From Rhodoferax lithotrophicus (GTDB taxonomy: Bacteria > Pseudomonadota > Gammaproteobacteria > Burkholderiales > Burkholderiaceae_C): a DNA stretch of 64,000 nucleotides. Numbering within the stretch: the stretch's first letter is position 1; each line of letters starts with the position of its first letter. The notes beneath the pieces were generated by a model. It did not search any database, had not been told where the DNA came from, and was given only the letters and a program-made list of their open reading frames with translations. Below are positions 35,135 through 45,111 of this stretch, one piece after another. The position numbers and the translations under genes are program-made. Location of the stretch: assembly GCF_019973615.1 (NCBI RefSeq), contig NZ_AP024238.1:992001-1056000 (forward strand), read 5' to 3'.

Positions 35135-36595
35135 ATGAAAGACATCAAGAACTTTATCAACGGCCAGTACGTTACCAACGTCAGCGGCAAAACCTATGAG
35201 AAACGCAACCCGGTGGACAACTCGCTGATTGGGCTGGTGCATGAAGCTGGTCAGCCCGAGGTGGATGCGGCGGTGGCCGCCGCCCGCGCTGCCTTGCACG
35301 GGCCCTGGGGTAAGCTGTCGGTGGTGGAGCGCTGCGCCATGCTGGACGGCCTGGTGGCCGAAATCAACCACCGCTTTGACGACTTCTTGCAGGCTGAGGT
35401 GGCCGATACCGGCAAGCCCGCACACCTGGCTTCGCACATCGACATTCCGCGTGGTGCGGCCAACTTCAAAATCTTCACCGACACCATCAAGAATGTGTCC
35501 ACCGAGTCGTTCGAGATGCGTACGCCCGACGGCAAAACCGCCCGCAGCTATGGCGTGCGTACACCGCGCGGAGTGATTGCCATCATATGCCCGTGGAACC
35601 TGCCGCTGCTGCTGATGACCTGGAAGTGCGGCCCGGCCATGGCCTGCGGCAACACCGTGGTGGTGAAGCCGTCCGAGGCCACGCCCAGCACCGCCACACT
35701 CTTGGGCGAGGTGATGAACAAGGTGGGTGTGCCACCCGGTGTCTACAACGTGGTGAACGGCTTTGGGGTCAATTCCGCAGGTTCCTTCCTGACCGCCCAC
35801 CCCGGTGTCAACGGCATCACCTTCACGGGTGAGACCAAAACCGGTACCGCCATCATGAAGGCCGCCGCCGACGGCATTCGCCCGGTGTCCTTGGAGCTGG
35901 GGGGCAAAAACGCCGCGGTGGTGTTTGCCGATTGCGACTTTGACAATGCCATCGCCACCGTGACCCGCTCGGTGTTCGAGAACTGCGGCCAGGTCTGTCT
36001 GGGTACCGAGCGTGTCTATGTGGAGCGGCCGATTTTTGACAAATTCGTCGCCGCGCTCAAAGTCAAGGCCGAGGGCATGAAGCCTGGCCGCCCGTTTGAC
36101 CATGACACCAAGATTGGCCCGCTGGTCAGCAAAATCCACCAGAAAAAAGTGCTGTCTTACTACGCCCGTGCCAAGGAGGAGGGCGCGACCATCGTCTTTG
36201 GTGGTGGTGTGCCTGACATGCCTGACGATTTGAAAGACGGCTGCTGGGTCGAGCCCACCATCTGGACCGGCCTGCCCGAAACCGCCAGTGTGGTGCGCGA
36301 AGAAATCTTTGGCCCCTGCTGCCACATCCAACCTTTTGACACCGAAGAAGAAGCGGTTCGCATGGCCAATGACACCAAGTACGGTCTGGCCACCTCCATC
36401 TACACCCAGGACATCAGCCGTGCCAGTCGTGTGGCCACACAAATTGAGGTGGGCCTGTGCTGGATCAACAGCTGGTTCCTGCGCGACCTGCGCACGCCGT
36501 TTGGGGGCTCCAAACAATCCGGCATCGGGCGTGAAGGTGGGTTGCACTCACTGGAGTTCTACACCGAGTTGCGCAATGTGATGGTCAAGTACTGA
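35135..36595 (+). CDS. dmpC: 2-Hydroxymuconic semialdehyde dehydrogenase
   Basis: 486 residues from ATG 35135 (an upstream TTG at 35129 is a poor start). An aldehyde dehydrogenase with catalytic Cys in FENCGQVCLGTER and Glu in LELGGKN. It oxidises the ring-fission product to 4-oxalocrotonate with NAD+, starting the oxalocrotonate branch. NFINGQYV at the N-terminus is typical of DmpC/XylG. Confidence 0.95.
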   Translation: MKDIKNFINGQYVTNVSGKTYEKRNPVDNSLIGLVHEAGQPEVDAAVAAARAALHGPWGKLSVVERCAMLDGLVAEINHRFDDFLQAEVADTGKPAHLASHIDIPRGAANFKIFTDTIKNVSTESFEMRTPDGKTARSYGVRTPRGVIAIICPWNLPLLLMTWKCGPAMACGNTVVVKPSEATPSTATLLGEVMNKVGVPPGVYNVVNGFGVNSAGSFLTAHPGVNGITFTGETKTGTAIMKAAADGIRPVSLELGGKNAAVVFADCDFDNAIATVTRSVFENCGQVCLGTERVYVERPIFDKFVAALKVKAEGMKPGRPFDHDTKIGPLVSKIHQKKVLSYYARAKEEGATIVFGGGVPDMPDDLKDGCWVEPTIWTGLPETASVVREEIFGPCCHIQPFDTEEEAVRMANDTKYGLATSIYTQDISRASRVATQIEVGLCWINSWFLRDLRTPFGGSKQSGIGREGGLHSLEFYTELRNVMVKY

Positions 36596-36605
36596 GCCCA
36601 GAGCC

Positions 36606-37457
36606 ATGACACAGAACCCTGAAATCGGCCGCTCCATCGTCACGGGTGGTTTTGCCACCAACCTGCACGATGTCGGCAGCGGTGCACCGGTGCTGCTGAT
36701 CCACGGCTCCGGCCCCGGTGTCAGTGCCTGGGCCAACTGGCGGCTGCTGTTGCCGGTGCTGTCACAAACCCGCCGGGTGATTGCGCCCGACATGCGTGGC
36801 TTTGGCTTTACCCAGCGCCCCATTGACCCGGCAGACTCTAGCGCCTACAGCATGGCCGCTTGGGTGCAGCAGGCGGTGGATGTGCTGGACGCGCTGAACA
36901 TCGCGCAGGCCGATCTGGTGGGCAATTCGTTTGGCGGTGCGCTGGCCCTGGCGCTGGCCATCAAGCACCCCAAGCGTGTTCGCCGCCTGGTGTTGATGGG
37001 CAGCGTGGGTGTGCCGTTTGCCATCACCCCCGGGCTGGATGCGGTGTGGGGCTACACACCGTCCATCGACCACATGCGGGCCTTGCTCGACATCTTTGCC
37101 TTCAGTCGTGCGCTGGTGACCGACGAGTTGGCGCAGTTGCGTTACCAGGCCAGCATCCAGCCCGGGTTTCAGGAGGCCTTTGCCGCCATGTTCCCGGCCC
37201 CGCGCCAGCGTTGGGTGGATGCCATGACCAGCCCCGAGGCGGCCATTCGCGCCTTGCCCCATGAGACGCTGGTGGTGCACGGGCGCGAAGACCAGGTCAT
37301 TCCGCTGGCCAACTCTCTGACCCTGGCGCAGTGGATACCGCAGGCCCAGTTGCATGTGTTTGGCCTGTGTGGCCACTGGACGCAGATTGAACATGCGGCG
37401 CGTTTTGCCCGGCTGGTGGAGAACTTCCTGGCAGAAGCGGATGCCAAGGCTGCTTGA
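36606..37457 (+). CDS. dmpD: 2-Hydroxymuconic semialdehyde hydrolase
   Basis: 283 residues, alpha/beta-hydrolase of the meta-cleavage type: HGSGPGVSAWANW oxyanion region, nucleophile in GNSFGG, acid in HGREDQVIP and base His in CGHWTQIEH. It hydrolyses ring-fission products, including ketones from methylcatechols, to 2-hydroxypentadienoate. Ten bases after dmpC. Confidence 0.95.
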   Translation: MTQNPEIGRSIVTGGFATNLHDVGSGAPVLLIHGSGPGVSAWANWRLLLPVLSQTRRVIAPDMRGFGFTQRPIDPADSSAYSMAAWVQQAVDVLDALNIAQADLVGNSFGGALALALAIKHPKRVRRLVLMGSVGVPFAITPGLDAVWGYTPSIDHMRALLDIFAFSRALVTDELAQLRYQASIQPGFQEAFAAMFPAPRQRWVDAMTSPEAAIRALPHETLVVHGREDQVIPLANSLTLAQWIPQAQLHVFGLCGHWTQIEHAARFARLVENFLAEADAKAA

Positions 37458-37472
37458 TGGTCACCCAAAACA

Positions 37473-37526
37473 CTACTATTTTTATAGCTTTTTGCGCTTG
37501 TGTAATAAGCGCCAGAGGCCTAAAAC
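37473..37526 (-). repeat. Palindromic intergenic repeat, copy B, inside the operon
   Basis: tAGCTTTTTGCGCTTgtgtaatAAGCGCcAGAGGCC on the plus strand. It lies in the 108-base gap between dmpD and dmpE, the only sizeable gap in the lower operon, and can fold via GCGCTT/AAGCGC. Confidence 0.75.
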
Positions 37527-37565
37527 ACTCTTATTTTTAACTTCATACACAGGATGGATACCGCC

Positions 37566-38348
37566 ATGGATACCCAATTGATCAACACCCTGGGCGACGA
37601 GCTTTACCACGCCATGAGCACCCAGACCGTGGTGGACCCGCTCACCACACGTTACCCCGGCATCACCATCGAGAACGCGTACCACATCCAGCAGCGCATG
37701 TTGTCTCGCCGCTTGAGCGCCGGTGAACGCATCGTTGGCAAAAAGATTGGCGTGACCTCTGCCGCCGTCATGAACATGCTGGGCGTTTACCAGCCCGACT
37801 TTGGTTACCTGTTGGACGGCATGATCTACAACGAAGGCCAGTCGATTGACGCGGCCACGCTGATCCAGCCCAAGGCCGAGGGCGAGATTGCCTTCATCCT
37901 GAAAAAAGACCTGATGGGCCCCGGCATCAGCAATGCCGACGTGCTGGCCGCCACCGAGTGTGTGATGCCGTGTTTTGAGATTGTGGACAGCCGCATCCGC
38001 GACTGGAAGATCAAGATTCAGGACACCGTGGCCGACAACGCCTCGTGTGGCGTGTTTGTGCTGGGTGACCGCGCCGTAGACCCGCGCCGCATCGACCTGT
38101 CCACCTGCGGCATGGTGCTGGAGAAAAACGGCGAAATCATCGGCACTGGCGCGGGCGCTGCTGCCCTGGGCTCCCCGGTGAACGCCGTAGCCTGGCTGGC
38201 CAACACTCTGGGTCGCCTAGGCATTGGCATGAAGGCCGGTGAAGTGATCCTGTCCGGCGCGCTGGCGGCCATGGCCCCGGCCAAGGCTGGTGACAACTTC
38301 CGCGTGTCGATTGGCGGCCTGGGCTCTTGCTCGGTGCGTTTTCACTAG
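37566..38348 (+). CDS. dmpE: 2-Oxopent-4-enoate (2-hydroxypentadienoate) hydratase
   Basis: 260 residues from ATG 37566, which matches the family's usual beginning (MDxxLINxLGDELY); an ATG four codons earlier has an AGG abutting it and is less likely. GKKIGVTS, GEIAFILKKDL and EVVDSRI-like EIVDSRIRDWKIKIQD mark the DmpE/DmpH hydratase-decarboxylase family, and closest similarity is to hydratases. It makes 4-hydroxy-2-oxovalerate. Confidence 0.94.
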   Translation: MDTQLINTLGDELYHAMSTQTVVDPLTTRYPGITIENAYHIQQRMLSRRLSAGERIVGKKIGVTSAAVMNMLGVYQPDFGYLLDGMIYNEGQSIDAATLIQPKAEGEIAFILKKDLMGPGISNADVLAATECVMPCFEIVDSRIRDWKIKIQDTVADNASCGVFVLGDRAVDPRRIDLSTCGMVLEKNGEIIGTGAGAAALGSPVNAVAWLANTLGRLGIGMKAGEVILSGALAAMAPAKAGDNFRVSIGGLGSCSVRFH

Positions 38349-38360
38349 GGCAGGCAAGTC

Positions 38361-38951
38361 ATGGCAGAAGCGACGCTCGACAAACCCGCTGGCGCGGTCA
38401 CGGTGCTGGTCACGCGCCGGGTCAAGGCCGGGCACGAGGCGGCGTTTGAGCGCACGTCGGGCGACATGACCGCCGCCGCCAGCGCCTTCCCTGGTTACCT
38501 GGGTGGGCAACTGATCCGCCCCGAGGCCGAAGAAGGCAGTGACGACCCCGCGCTCTACCACGTGGTGTTTGCCTTTGACAGCGCGGAGCACCTGCAGGGC
38601 TGGCAACAGTCGCCCACCCGCTCACTCGGGCTGGCGGCGATTGCGCCACACATTGAGAGCCAAACGGTGCGCCAGGTCAGTGGCTTGGGCTACTGGTTTG
38701 CGGCACCGGTGGGGCCCAAACAGAACCCGCCGCCGCGCTGGAAAGTGGCGGTGGTCACCTGGCTGGGCATTTTTCCGACGGTGTATGTCTTGTTTCTGAC
38801 TGTGGCCCCGTTTCTGGCCGACTGGCCCTTGCTGCCACGGGTGATGCTGCTGACAGCGCTGGTGGTTTTACTCATGACCTGGCTGGTGGCCCCGCAACTG
38901 ACCCGTTGGCTCAAGCCTTGGCTGTACCCGGCGGTGCGCCAGGTTTCATAA
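38361..38951 (+). CDS. Membrane-anchored ABM-domain protein
   Basis: 196 residues. The N-terminal 100 or so form an antibiotic-biosynthesis-monooxygenase (dimeric ferredoxin-like) domain: VTVLVTRRVKAGHEAAFE, FPGYLGGQLIRP, YHVVFAFDSAEHLQGW. Two hydrophobic helices follow (about 128-150 and 158-178), so the domain is membrane-tethered. It is not part of the canonical dmp/xyl pathway. Substrate unknown; quinol or hydroperoxide chemistry is conceivable but unproven. Confidence 0.8.
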   Translation: MAEATLDKPAGAVTVLVTRRVKAGHEAAFERTSGDMTAAASAFPGYLGGQLIRPEAEEGSDDPALYHVVFAFDSAEHLQGWQQSPTRSLGLAAIAPHIESQTVRQVSGLGYWFAAPVGPKQNPPPRWKVAVVTWLGIFPTVYVLFLTVAPFLADWPLLPRVMLLTALVVLLMTWLVAPQLTRWLKPWLYPAVRQVS

Positions 38952-38961
38952 GGAATCCAAG

Positions 38962-39756
38962 ATGGATCTTCAACTCACAGGCAAGCGGGCGCTGGTCACC
39001 GGTTCAACTTCCGGCATTGGCTGGGCCACGGCGCGTGAACTGGCGGCCGAGGGGGCCCATGTGATCCTCAATGGCCGCGACCCGGCCCGCTTGGCCAGCG
39101 CGGTGGCGCGTATTCAGTCCGAGCTGCCAGAGGCCGTGGTGGATGGTGTGTTGGCCGACCTGTCATCCGCCGCTGGTTGCCAGCGCCTGCTGGATGCCGC
39201 AGGCGAAGTCGACATTCTGGTCAACAACCTGGGCATTTTTGAGCCCAAAGCCTTCGAGCAGATCACCGACGAAGACTGGCTGCGCTTTTTTGAAGTCAAC
39301 CTGCTCAGTGGCGTGCGTCTGGCGCGCCACCACCTGCCACGCATGAAGGCGCGCGGCTGGGGTCGCATGGTGTTTATCTCCAGCGAGTCGGGCATCTGTC
39401 CGCCCGCCGAGATGGTGCACTACGGCATGACCAAGTCGGCGCAGTTGTCGGTGTCACGCGGTTTGGCGGAAACCTGTGTTGGCACCGGTGTCTCGGTGAA
39501 TGCCGTGCTGCCAGGCCCCACGCGCACCGAAGGCGTGGGCGATTTCTTTGCCAAGCTGGCGCGTGAGGCGGGCCAGACGCTGGCCGATGCCGAACGGGAT
39601 TTCTTCCAGCACGCCCGCCCGACCTCGCTCTTGCAACGCTTTATTGAACCGGCTGAGGTCGCGGCCATGGTCACTTATGTCTGCAGTCCGCGTTCTGCCG
39701 CCACCAACGGTGCCGCCCTGCGCGTCGAAGGTGGCGTGGTGCGCTCTCTTATTTAA
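38962..39756 (+). CDS. Short-chain dehydrogenase/reductase in the meta operon
   Basis: 264 residues, classical SDR: TGSTSGIGWA nucleotide loop, NNLGIF, catalytic Ser in FISSESG and YxxxK as YGMTK. It lies between dmpE and dmpF, 11 bases after the ABM gene, in tight operon spacing. No known step of the meta pathway needs an SDR, so it may handle a substituted-aromatic side product (for example an alcohol or an off-pathway aldehyde). Confidence 0.9.
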   Translation: MDLQLTGKRALVTGSTSGIGWATARELAAEGAHVILNGRDPARLASAVARIQSELPEAVVDGVLADLSSAAGCQRLLDAAGEVDILVNNLGIFEPKAFEQITDEDWLRFFEVNLLSGVRLARHHLPRMKARGWGRMVFISSESGICPPAEMVHYGMTKSAQLSVSRGLAETCVGTGVSVNAVLPGPTRTEGVGDFFAKLAREAGQTLADAERDFFQHARPTSLLQRFIEPAEVAAMVTYVCSPRSAATNGAALRVEGGVVRSLI

Positions 39757-39777
39757 CTTTTTACCTACGGAGTCTTC

Positions 39778-40689
39778 ATGAAAAAAATCAAATGCGCCCT
39801 GATCGGGCCCGGCAACATCGGCACCGACCTGCTGGCCAAATTACAACGCAGCCCGGTGCTGGAACCGGTCTGGATGGTCGGCATCGACCCCAATTCCGAC
39901 GGCCTCAAACGCGCCCGCGAGATGGGCATCAAAACCACCGCCGAGGGTGTGGACGGTCTGGTGCCCCACATGGTGGCTGACGGTGTGCAAATCGTCTTTG
40001 ATGCCACCAGCGCCTATGTGCACGCAGAAAACAGCCGCAAGGTCAACGCCCTGGGGGCGCTGATGATCGACCTGACCCCCGCCGCCATCGGCCCGTTTTG
40101 TGTGCCGCCGGTAAACCTGATTGCCCACGTGGGCAAAGGCGAGATGAATGTCAACATGGTCACCTGCGGTGGCCAGGCCACGATCCCGATGGTGGCCGCA
40201 GTGAGCCGGGTGCAGCCGGTGGCCTATGGCGAAATTGTCGCCACCGTGTCGAGCAAATCCGCTGGCCCCGGCACCCGCAAGAACATTGACGAATTCACCC
40301 GCACCACCGCCAGTGCGGTGGAAAAGGTGGGCGGCGCCAAAAAAGGCAAAGCCATCATCATCCTGAACCCGGCCGAGCCACCACTGATCATGCGCGACAC
40401 CGTGCATTGCCTGACCGAGACCGAACCCGACCAGACCAAGATCACCGAATCGATCCACGCCATGATCAAGGAAGTGCAAAAGTACGTGCCCGGTTACAAG
40501 CTGGTCAACGGCCCGGTGTTTGACGGTAACCGCGTCTCCGTCTTCCTGGAAGTCGAAGGCCTGGGCGACTACCTGCCCAAGTACGCCGGCAACCTCGACA
40601 TCATGACCGCCGCTGCCGCCCGCACGGCGGAAATGTTTGCTGAAGAAATCATCGCGGGCCGCTTGACGCTCAAAGCCGTACAAGCCTGA
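39778..40689 (+). CDS. dmpF: Acetaldehyde dehydrogenase (CoA-acylating)
   Basis: 303 residues. N-terminal [10 protein letters not shown] for NAD and the acyl-enzyme Cys in [11 protein letters not shown]. It works in a channelling complex with DmpG, converting acetaldehyde to acetyl-CoA. GGAG ribosome-binding site (CTACGGAGTCTTC). Confidence 0.96.
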   Translation: MKKIKCALIGPGNIGTDLLAKLQRSPVLEPVWMVGIDPNSDGLKRAREMGIKTTAEGVDGLVPHMVADGVQIVFDATSAYVHAENSRKVNALGALMIDLTPAAIGPFCVPPVNLIAHVGKGEMNVNMVTCGGQATIPMVAAVSRVQPVAYGEIVATVSSKSAGPGTRKNIDEFTRTTASAVEKVGGAKKGKAIIILNPAEPPLIMRDTVHCLTETEPDQTKITESIHAMIKEVQKYVPGYKLVNGPVFDGNRVSVFLEVEGLGDYLPKYAGNLDIMTAAAARTAEMFAEEIIAGRLTLKAVQA

Positions 40690-40709
40690 CCCCATCCTGG
40701 AGAACAACC

Positions 40710-41735
40710 ATGACACAAGCCAAAAAAATCACCCTGCACGACATGACCCTGCGCGACGGCATGCACCCCAAGCGCCACCTGATGACGCTGGAGCAGATGA
40801 AAACCATTGCCTGCGGGCTGGATGCAGCGGGCATTCCGCTGATCGAAGTCACCCACGGCGACGGCCTGGGCGGCTCCTCCGTCAACTACGGCTTTCCGGC
40901 GCACACCGACGAGGAATACCTGGGCGCGGTGATTCCGCTGATGAAACAGGCCAAAATTTCGGCACTGCTGCTGCCCGGCATCGGCACCGTCGACCATTTG
41001 CTGATGGCCAAAGACCTCGGCGTGAACACCATCCGTGTCGCCACCCACTGCACCGAGGCCGATGTGTCCGAGCAGCACATCACCAAGGCGCGTGCGCTGG
41101 GTATGGACACCGTGGGCTTTTTGATGATGGCGCACATGGCCAGCCCGGAAAAACTGGTCAGCCAGGCGCTGCTGATGGAAGGTTATGGGGCCAACTGCAT
41201 CTACGTGACAGACTCGGCTGGCCACCTGCTGCCAGACGGTGTCAAGGCCCGCCTGAGCGCGGTGCGTGCCGCCCTCAAACCCGAGACCGAGCTGGGTTTC
41301 CACGGTCACCACAACCTGGCCATGGGTGTGGCCAACTCGATTGCCGCCATTGAAGTCGGGGCCACCCGCATCGACGCGGCAGCCGCTGGCCTGGGCGCGG
41401 GCGCGGGCAACACGCCGATGGAAGTGCTGGTGGCGGTGCTGGACCTGATGGGCATTGCCACCGGCGTGGACGTGTACAAGATTCAGGACGTGGCCGAAGA
41501 TTTGGTGGTGCCGATCATGGACTTCCCGATTCGTATCGACCGCGACGCACTCACGCTGGGCTACGCCGGGGTCTATGGCTCCTTCCTGCTGTTTGCCAAA
41601 CGGGCTGAGAAGAAATACGGCGTGAGCGCCCGTGACATCCTGGTCGAAATGGGCCGCCGTGGAATGGTCGGCGGGCAGGAAGACATGATTGAAGACACCG
41701 CCATGACGCTCGCTCGCGCACGCAGCAAAGCCTAA
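40710..41735 (+). CDS. dmpG: 4-Hydroxy-2-oxovalerate aldolase
   Basis: 341 residues, HMGL-like TIM barrel: [13 protein letters not shown] (catalytic Arg and metal Asp), [11 protein letters not shown] with metal-binding His residues, and a C-terminal complex-forming domain. It cleaves hydroxyoxovalerate to pyruvate and acetaldehyde, channelled to DmpF, the preceding gene. Confidence 0.96.
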   Translation: MTQAKKITLHDMTLRDGMHPKRHLMTLEQMKTIACGLDAAGIPLIEVTHGDGLGGSSVNYGFPAHTDEEYLGAVIPLMKQAKISALLLPGIGTVDHLLMAKDLGVNTIRVATHCTEADVSEQHITKARALGMDTVGFLMMAHMASPEKLVSQALLMEGYGANCIYVTDSAGHLLPDGVKARLSAVRAALKPETELGFHGHHNLAMGVANSIAAIEVGATRIDAAAAGLGAGAGNTPMEVLVAVLDLMGIATGVDVYKIQDVAEDLVVPIMDFPIRIDRDALTLGYAGVYGSFLLFAKRAEKKYGVSARDILVEMGRRGMVGGQEDMIEDTAMTLARARSKA

Positions 41736-41747
41736 GCAAGGAACCCC

Positions 41748-42536
41748 ATGAAACTCGATACACAAACCATCCACGCGCTGGCCGACCGGCTGGAAAACTG
41801 CCAGTTGCAGCAACAAGACACCACCAAAATCACCGACGACCACCCTGACATGGACTGGGACGATGCCTACGCCATTCAGGACGAAATTCGCCGCCGCAAA
41901 GTGGCCCGTGGCCTGCGCGTGATTGGCCTCAAATCTGGCCTGACTTCCCACGCCAAGATGAAACAAATGGGCGTCAACTCCCCGGTGTTTGGCTTCATGA
42001 CCGACGACTATGCCGTGCCCGATGGCGGCGAATGCAAGGTCAGTGAACTGATCCACCCCAAGGTCGAGCCCGAGATTGCCTTCGTCACCAAAACCGAATT
42101 ACGCGGCCCCGGCTGCCACATCGGCACGGTGCTGGCGGCCACCGACTTTGTGCTGCCCGGCATTGAGGTCATCGACAGCCGCTACCGCGACTTCAAATTT
42201 GACCTGAAAAGCGTGGTGGCCGACAACACCTCGGCAGCACGTTTTGTGGTGGGCGGCCAGCCCATGAACGTCAGCGACTGCGACCTGCGCACCGTAGGTG
42301 TGGTGATGGAAAAGAACGGCGTGCCGGTGGCCTTTGGTGCCGGAGCCGCCGTGTTGGGCCACCCGGCGGCCGCCATCGCCGCCCTGGCCAACCACCTGGG
42401 CGCTCGCGGTGAATGTATTCCCGCAGGTACGCTGATTTTGTCCGGCGGCATCACCGAAGCCGTGGCCGTGCAAGCCGGTGACAACATCACCCTGCGCGTG
42501 CAAGGCATGGGCAGCACCAGCATCCGTTTTGTTTGA
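41748..42536 (+). CDS. dmpH: 4-Oxalocrotonate decarboxylase
   Basis: 262 residues, paralogous to DmpE but of the decarboxylase type: GLKSGLTSHAKMKQMGV and EVIDSRYRDFKFDLKSVVADN. It produces 2-hydroxypentadienoate from 2-oxo-3-hexenedioate, closing the oxalocrotonate branch; normally complexed with the hydratase DmpE. 12 bases after dmpG. Confidence 0.95.
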   Translation: MKLDTQTIHALADRLENCQLQQQDTTKITDDHPDMDWDDAYAIQDEIRRRKVARGLRVIGLKSGLTSHAKMKQMGVNSPVFGFMTDDYAVPDGGECKVSELIHPKVEPEIAFVTKTELRGPGCHIGTVLAATDFVLPGIEVIDSRYRDFKFDLKSVVADNTSAARFVVGGQPMNVSDCDLRTVGVVMEKNGVPVAFGAGAAVLGHPAAAIAALANHLGARGECIPAGTLILSGGITEAVAVQAGDNITLRVQGMGSTSIRFV

Positions 42537-42560
42537 ACTTCATTTCTCAGGAGAACCCCC

Positions 42561-42752
42561 ATGCCCTTTGCCCAAATCTACATGATTGAAGGCCGCACCG
42601 AAGAACAAAAACGCGCCGTCATCGAAAAAGTCAGCGCCGCCCTGGTCGAAGCCACCGGCACCCCGATAGCCAACGTGCGCGTCTGGATTCACGACGTGCC
42701 CAAGGAGAATTGGGGCATTGCGGGGGTGAGTGCGAAGGATTTGGGGCGCTGA
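42561..42752 (+). CDS. dmpI: 4-Oxalocrotonate tautomerase
   Basis: 63 residues with the N-terminal catalytic proline exposed after Met removal (MPFAQIYMIEGR) and the arginines of RTEEQKR and NVRVWIHD. It isomerises 2-hydroxymuconate. It is the last gene of the operon; its 3' end and following sequence are duplicated near 45383-45544. Confidence 0.95.
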   Translation: MPFAQIYMIEGRTEEQKRAVIEKVSAALVEATGTPIANVRVWIHDVPKENWGIAGVSAKDLGR

Positions 42753-42755
42753 GGG

Positions 42756-42816
42756 TTACAAGGAAAATAGGGCTGTAGCGCAGGTTTTATAAGCGTAAGC
42801 AGCTATTTATTTTGCA
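42756..42816 (+). repeat. Palindromic intergenic repeat, copy E
   Basis: GGCTGTAGCGCaggttttataAGCGtAAGCAGCTA, directly after dmpI. It shares not only the core but also flanks (agggtta before, gcagttgact after) with copies F and G. Confidence 0.75.
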
Positions 42817-43291
42817 GTTGACTTGCTCTTGGCAAAGTCGCCTCAACCATGGGCCTGTGGAGCAATTGCCTCGCCGTTGGCGCAGTTGCCCCTAACCCAT
42901 GCGATGGCGACCAGCAGGCCTGCGCCCTGAACACCCGCATTGCCCAACAACTGCCTTTGACAAGCGGCAGCTTCAGAGTCACCAACTTTTCAAACTACTC
43001 GGGTGAATCAATTCAAACCTGCTCGCCAATCAGTCGTCATTCGCGCTTGAACTCGCGCTGCATTCTTGTTGGCATCCCTTCGAGAAAACGCTGAATGCTG
43101 TGTGAGTTAGCGTGTTGCTCAACTTTCTTTACTTGTGGGCAAAAAGTCGCAAAATTTTGGAGTACAAACGAAGCGATAAGAAATCATCTACCCCATTTTT
43201 GATCTCTAACGAGACGTAAAAATGTCAATGAATAGGGGTTGCGCACGATCTATAAAAGGTGTGCCAGCCAGGTTTTACGCAGGAGATGCAC
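42817..43291. other. Intergenic region before the chemoreceptor gene
   Basis: No convincing gene; one plus-strand frame (42849-43094) has unconvincing composition. A possible flagellar sigma-28 element is CGATAA at 43174-43179 with CAAAATTT at 43150-43157, which would suit a chemoreceptor, but the -10 is only partly consensus. Confidence 0.4.
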
Positions 43292-44971
43292 GTGAATGAA
43301 TTTACCTTGCGCCAGAAGTTCGGCTTTGGCATTGTCACGGTCTTGGTGGTGTCACTGATGGTCATGCTGGGGGGACGCTTTCTTTCCAAGGGCGCACGCT
43401 TTCACTATCTTGAGCGAGAGCATCTGGCGGCCGTGATGCAAATGAAATTGGAATTGCAACGGGCGACATCAGGTGAATCTGTCGACAAAGGTACCGTGTT
43501 CAAGCTGATCGACAAGGCGCAAGCTGCGGCGGTGCAAGCCGATGGTGAGCTTTTTGGTGTCGAACAAACGCTGTTTCGTATATTGGGATTTCGAGACATC
43601 ATTGAATTGCCGCTCAAAGACTATGCAGAGATGGGCCATATGCGCAAGGTGATTGAGGCTGCTCCTGGGAACGCCATGAGTGCAGAGTTGGTCAAGAGTT
43701 TGCAGCCCGATGTGAGTGCAACGCAGGACAATTCGGATCGCTTTGGCCCACTGGTCGTAGAGGCGGTGGCATTTATCAAAATACTGGTGATTTTCCTCAA
43801 TCTGCTGGGAAGCCTGCTCCTTCTGGCCTCGTTTTGGTTGATACGCCAAGGCGTGCTGGGTCCTCTGAATGAGGCGGTGCAATTGGCACGGCGCATTGCA
43901 CAGGGCGACCTTCAGGGCGATGTTGTGGCACGCACAACCGACGAAATCGGACTGCTGATGACTTCACTGGCCGAGATGCAAGGAAATCTGGCCAAGATGG
44001 TTGCCAATGTGCGCCACAGTGCAGAGAGCTTGCAAATATCCAGCACCGAGATTGCTCAAGGCAACCACGACCTGAGTTCCCGCACCGAAAGCCAAGCCAG
44101 TGCTCTGGAACAGACATCCGCGTCTATGGAGGAACTGGGCTCGGCATTCAAACAAAACTCAGACAGTGCCCGACAGGTGAACCAGTTGGCCGTGAACGCC
44201 TCGACTGTTGCGGTTCACGGCGGTGAAGTTGTGGCACAAGTCGTCGACACCATGAAGGGCATCAACGATGCATCCCGCAAAATCTCGGAAATCATTGGGG
44301 TCATTGATGGCATCGCTTTTCAGACCAACATACTGGCCCTGAATGCTGCAGTGGAGGCCGCAAGGGCGGGCGAACAAGGCCGAGGCTTTGCCGTCGTAGC
44401 CAGTGAAGTACGCAGTCTGGCGGGGCGCTCGGCAGATGCCGCCAAGGAGATCAAGAATCTGATCAATGCCAGCGTCGAGCGTGTGGAGCAGGGTACGGTC
44501 CTGGTGGATCAGGCGGGAACCACCATGACCGAGGTTGTCACTTCCATACGACGTGTTACAGATCTGGTCAGTGAAATCAGTTCCGCGAGCAGTGAGCAAA
44601 GTGCCGGCGTGTCACAGGTTGGTGAGGCAGTTGCTCAAATGGACAAGGCCACCCAGCAAAATGCGGCACTGGTTGAGGAAATGGCCGCGGCAGCCAGTAG
44701 TTTGAAATCACAAGCTGAGGAACTGGTTCAGACCGTTGCGGTATTTAATCTTGGTGCCCATCAAAGCACCGTCCAAACTCCGGTTCACTCGGGGACTCCC
44801 AAGAGAACACCGTTCAAAGGCGGTGAGCATCGTGCCATCCATGCAGGTTCGGCCGCGCCAAAGCCTGCGGGGAAAAAACCAATGGTGGCCAGGCCTGTGC
44901 CGCTACCCAAGCCGGTGACAAGCGCCAAGCCACCAATTGCTGGTGATGATGATCAATGGGAAACCTTTTGA
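43292..44971 (+). CDS. Methyl-accepting chemotaxis protein
   Basis: 559 residues from GTG 43292, which has AGGAG 7 bases upstream; the in-frame ATG at 43286 is too close to it. An N-terminal helix ([20 protein letters not shown]), a short periplasmic domain (about 32-160), a second helix, HAMP, and a signalling domain with the hairpin tip [26 protein letters not shown] sequence. The tail is a proline/lysine-rich linker ending in QWETF, a CheR/CheB docking pentapeptide (consensus NWETF). It follows the aromatic operon directly, so an aromatic attractant is plausible. Confidence 0.92.
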   Translation: MNEFTLRQKFGFGIVTVLVVSLMVMLGGRFLSKGARFHYLEREHLAAVMQMKLELQRATSGESVDKGTVFKLIDKAQAAAVQADGELFGVEQTLFRILGFRDIIELPLKDYAEMGHMRKVIEAAPGNAMSAELVKSLQPDVSATQDNSDRFGPLVVEAVAFIKILVIFLNLLGSLLLLASFWLIRQGVLGPLNEAVQLARRIAQGDLQGDVVARTTDEIGLLMTSLAEMQGNLAKMVANVRHSAESLQISSTEIAQGNHDLSSRTESQASALEQTSASMEELGSAFKQNSDSARQVNQLAVNASTVAVHGGEVVAQVVDTMKGINDASRKISEIIGVIDGIAFQTNILALNAAVEAARAGEQGRGFAVVASEVRSLAGRSADAAKEIKNLINASVERVEQGTVLVDQAGTTMTEVVTSIRRVTDLVSEISSASSEQSAGVSQVGEAVAQMDKATQQNAALVEEMAAAASSLKSQAEELVQTVAVFNLGAHQSTVQTPVHSGTPKRTPFKGGEHRAIHAGSAAPKPAGKKPMVARPVPLPKPVTSAKPPIAGDDDQWETF

Positions 44972-45111
44972 CTAGCACCTGGTTTGTGAACTGCAACGTC
45001 AACGTCCAAGAGCGTGAAGCAGGTATAGCCCACGATCTTCCCGCTACGCGAGAAACCAAGTTCAATTCCATCGGTTGAAGATTCAAACCCAAGCGTCAGG
45101 ACGTGATCACA

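Noticed and set aside
35087..36547. 486-codon minus-strand frame opposite dmpC
   Set aside because: Antisense shadow with Gly/His-rich composition; dmpC is certain.
40569..42056. 495-codon open frame on the minus strand opposite dmpF end, dmpG and dmpH
   Set aside because: Its Val/His/Gln-rich translation is typical of the antisense of GC-rich codons, and the opposite strand encodes full-length recognised enzymes.
42849..43094. 81-codon plus-strand frame before the chemoreceptor
   Set aside because: No ribosome-binding site, odd composition and overlap with a minus frame of equal length.
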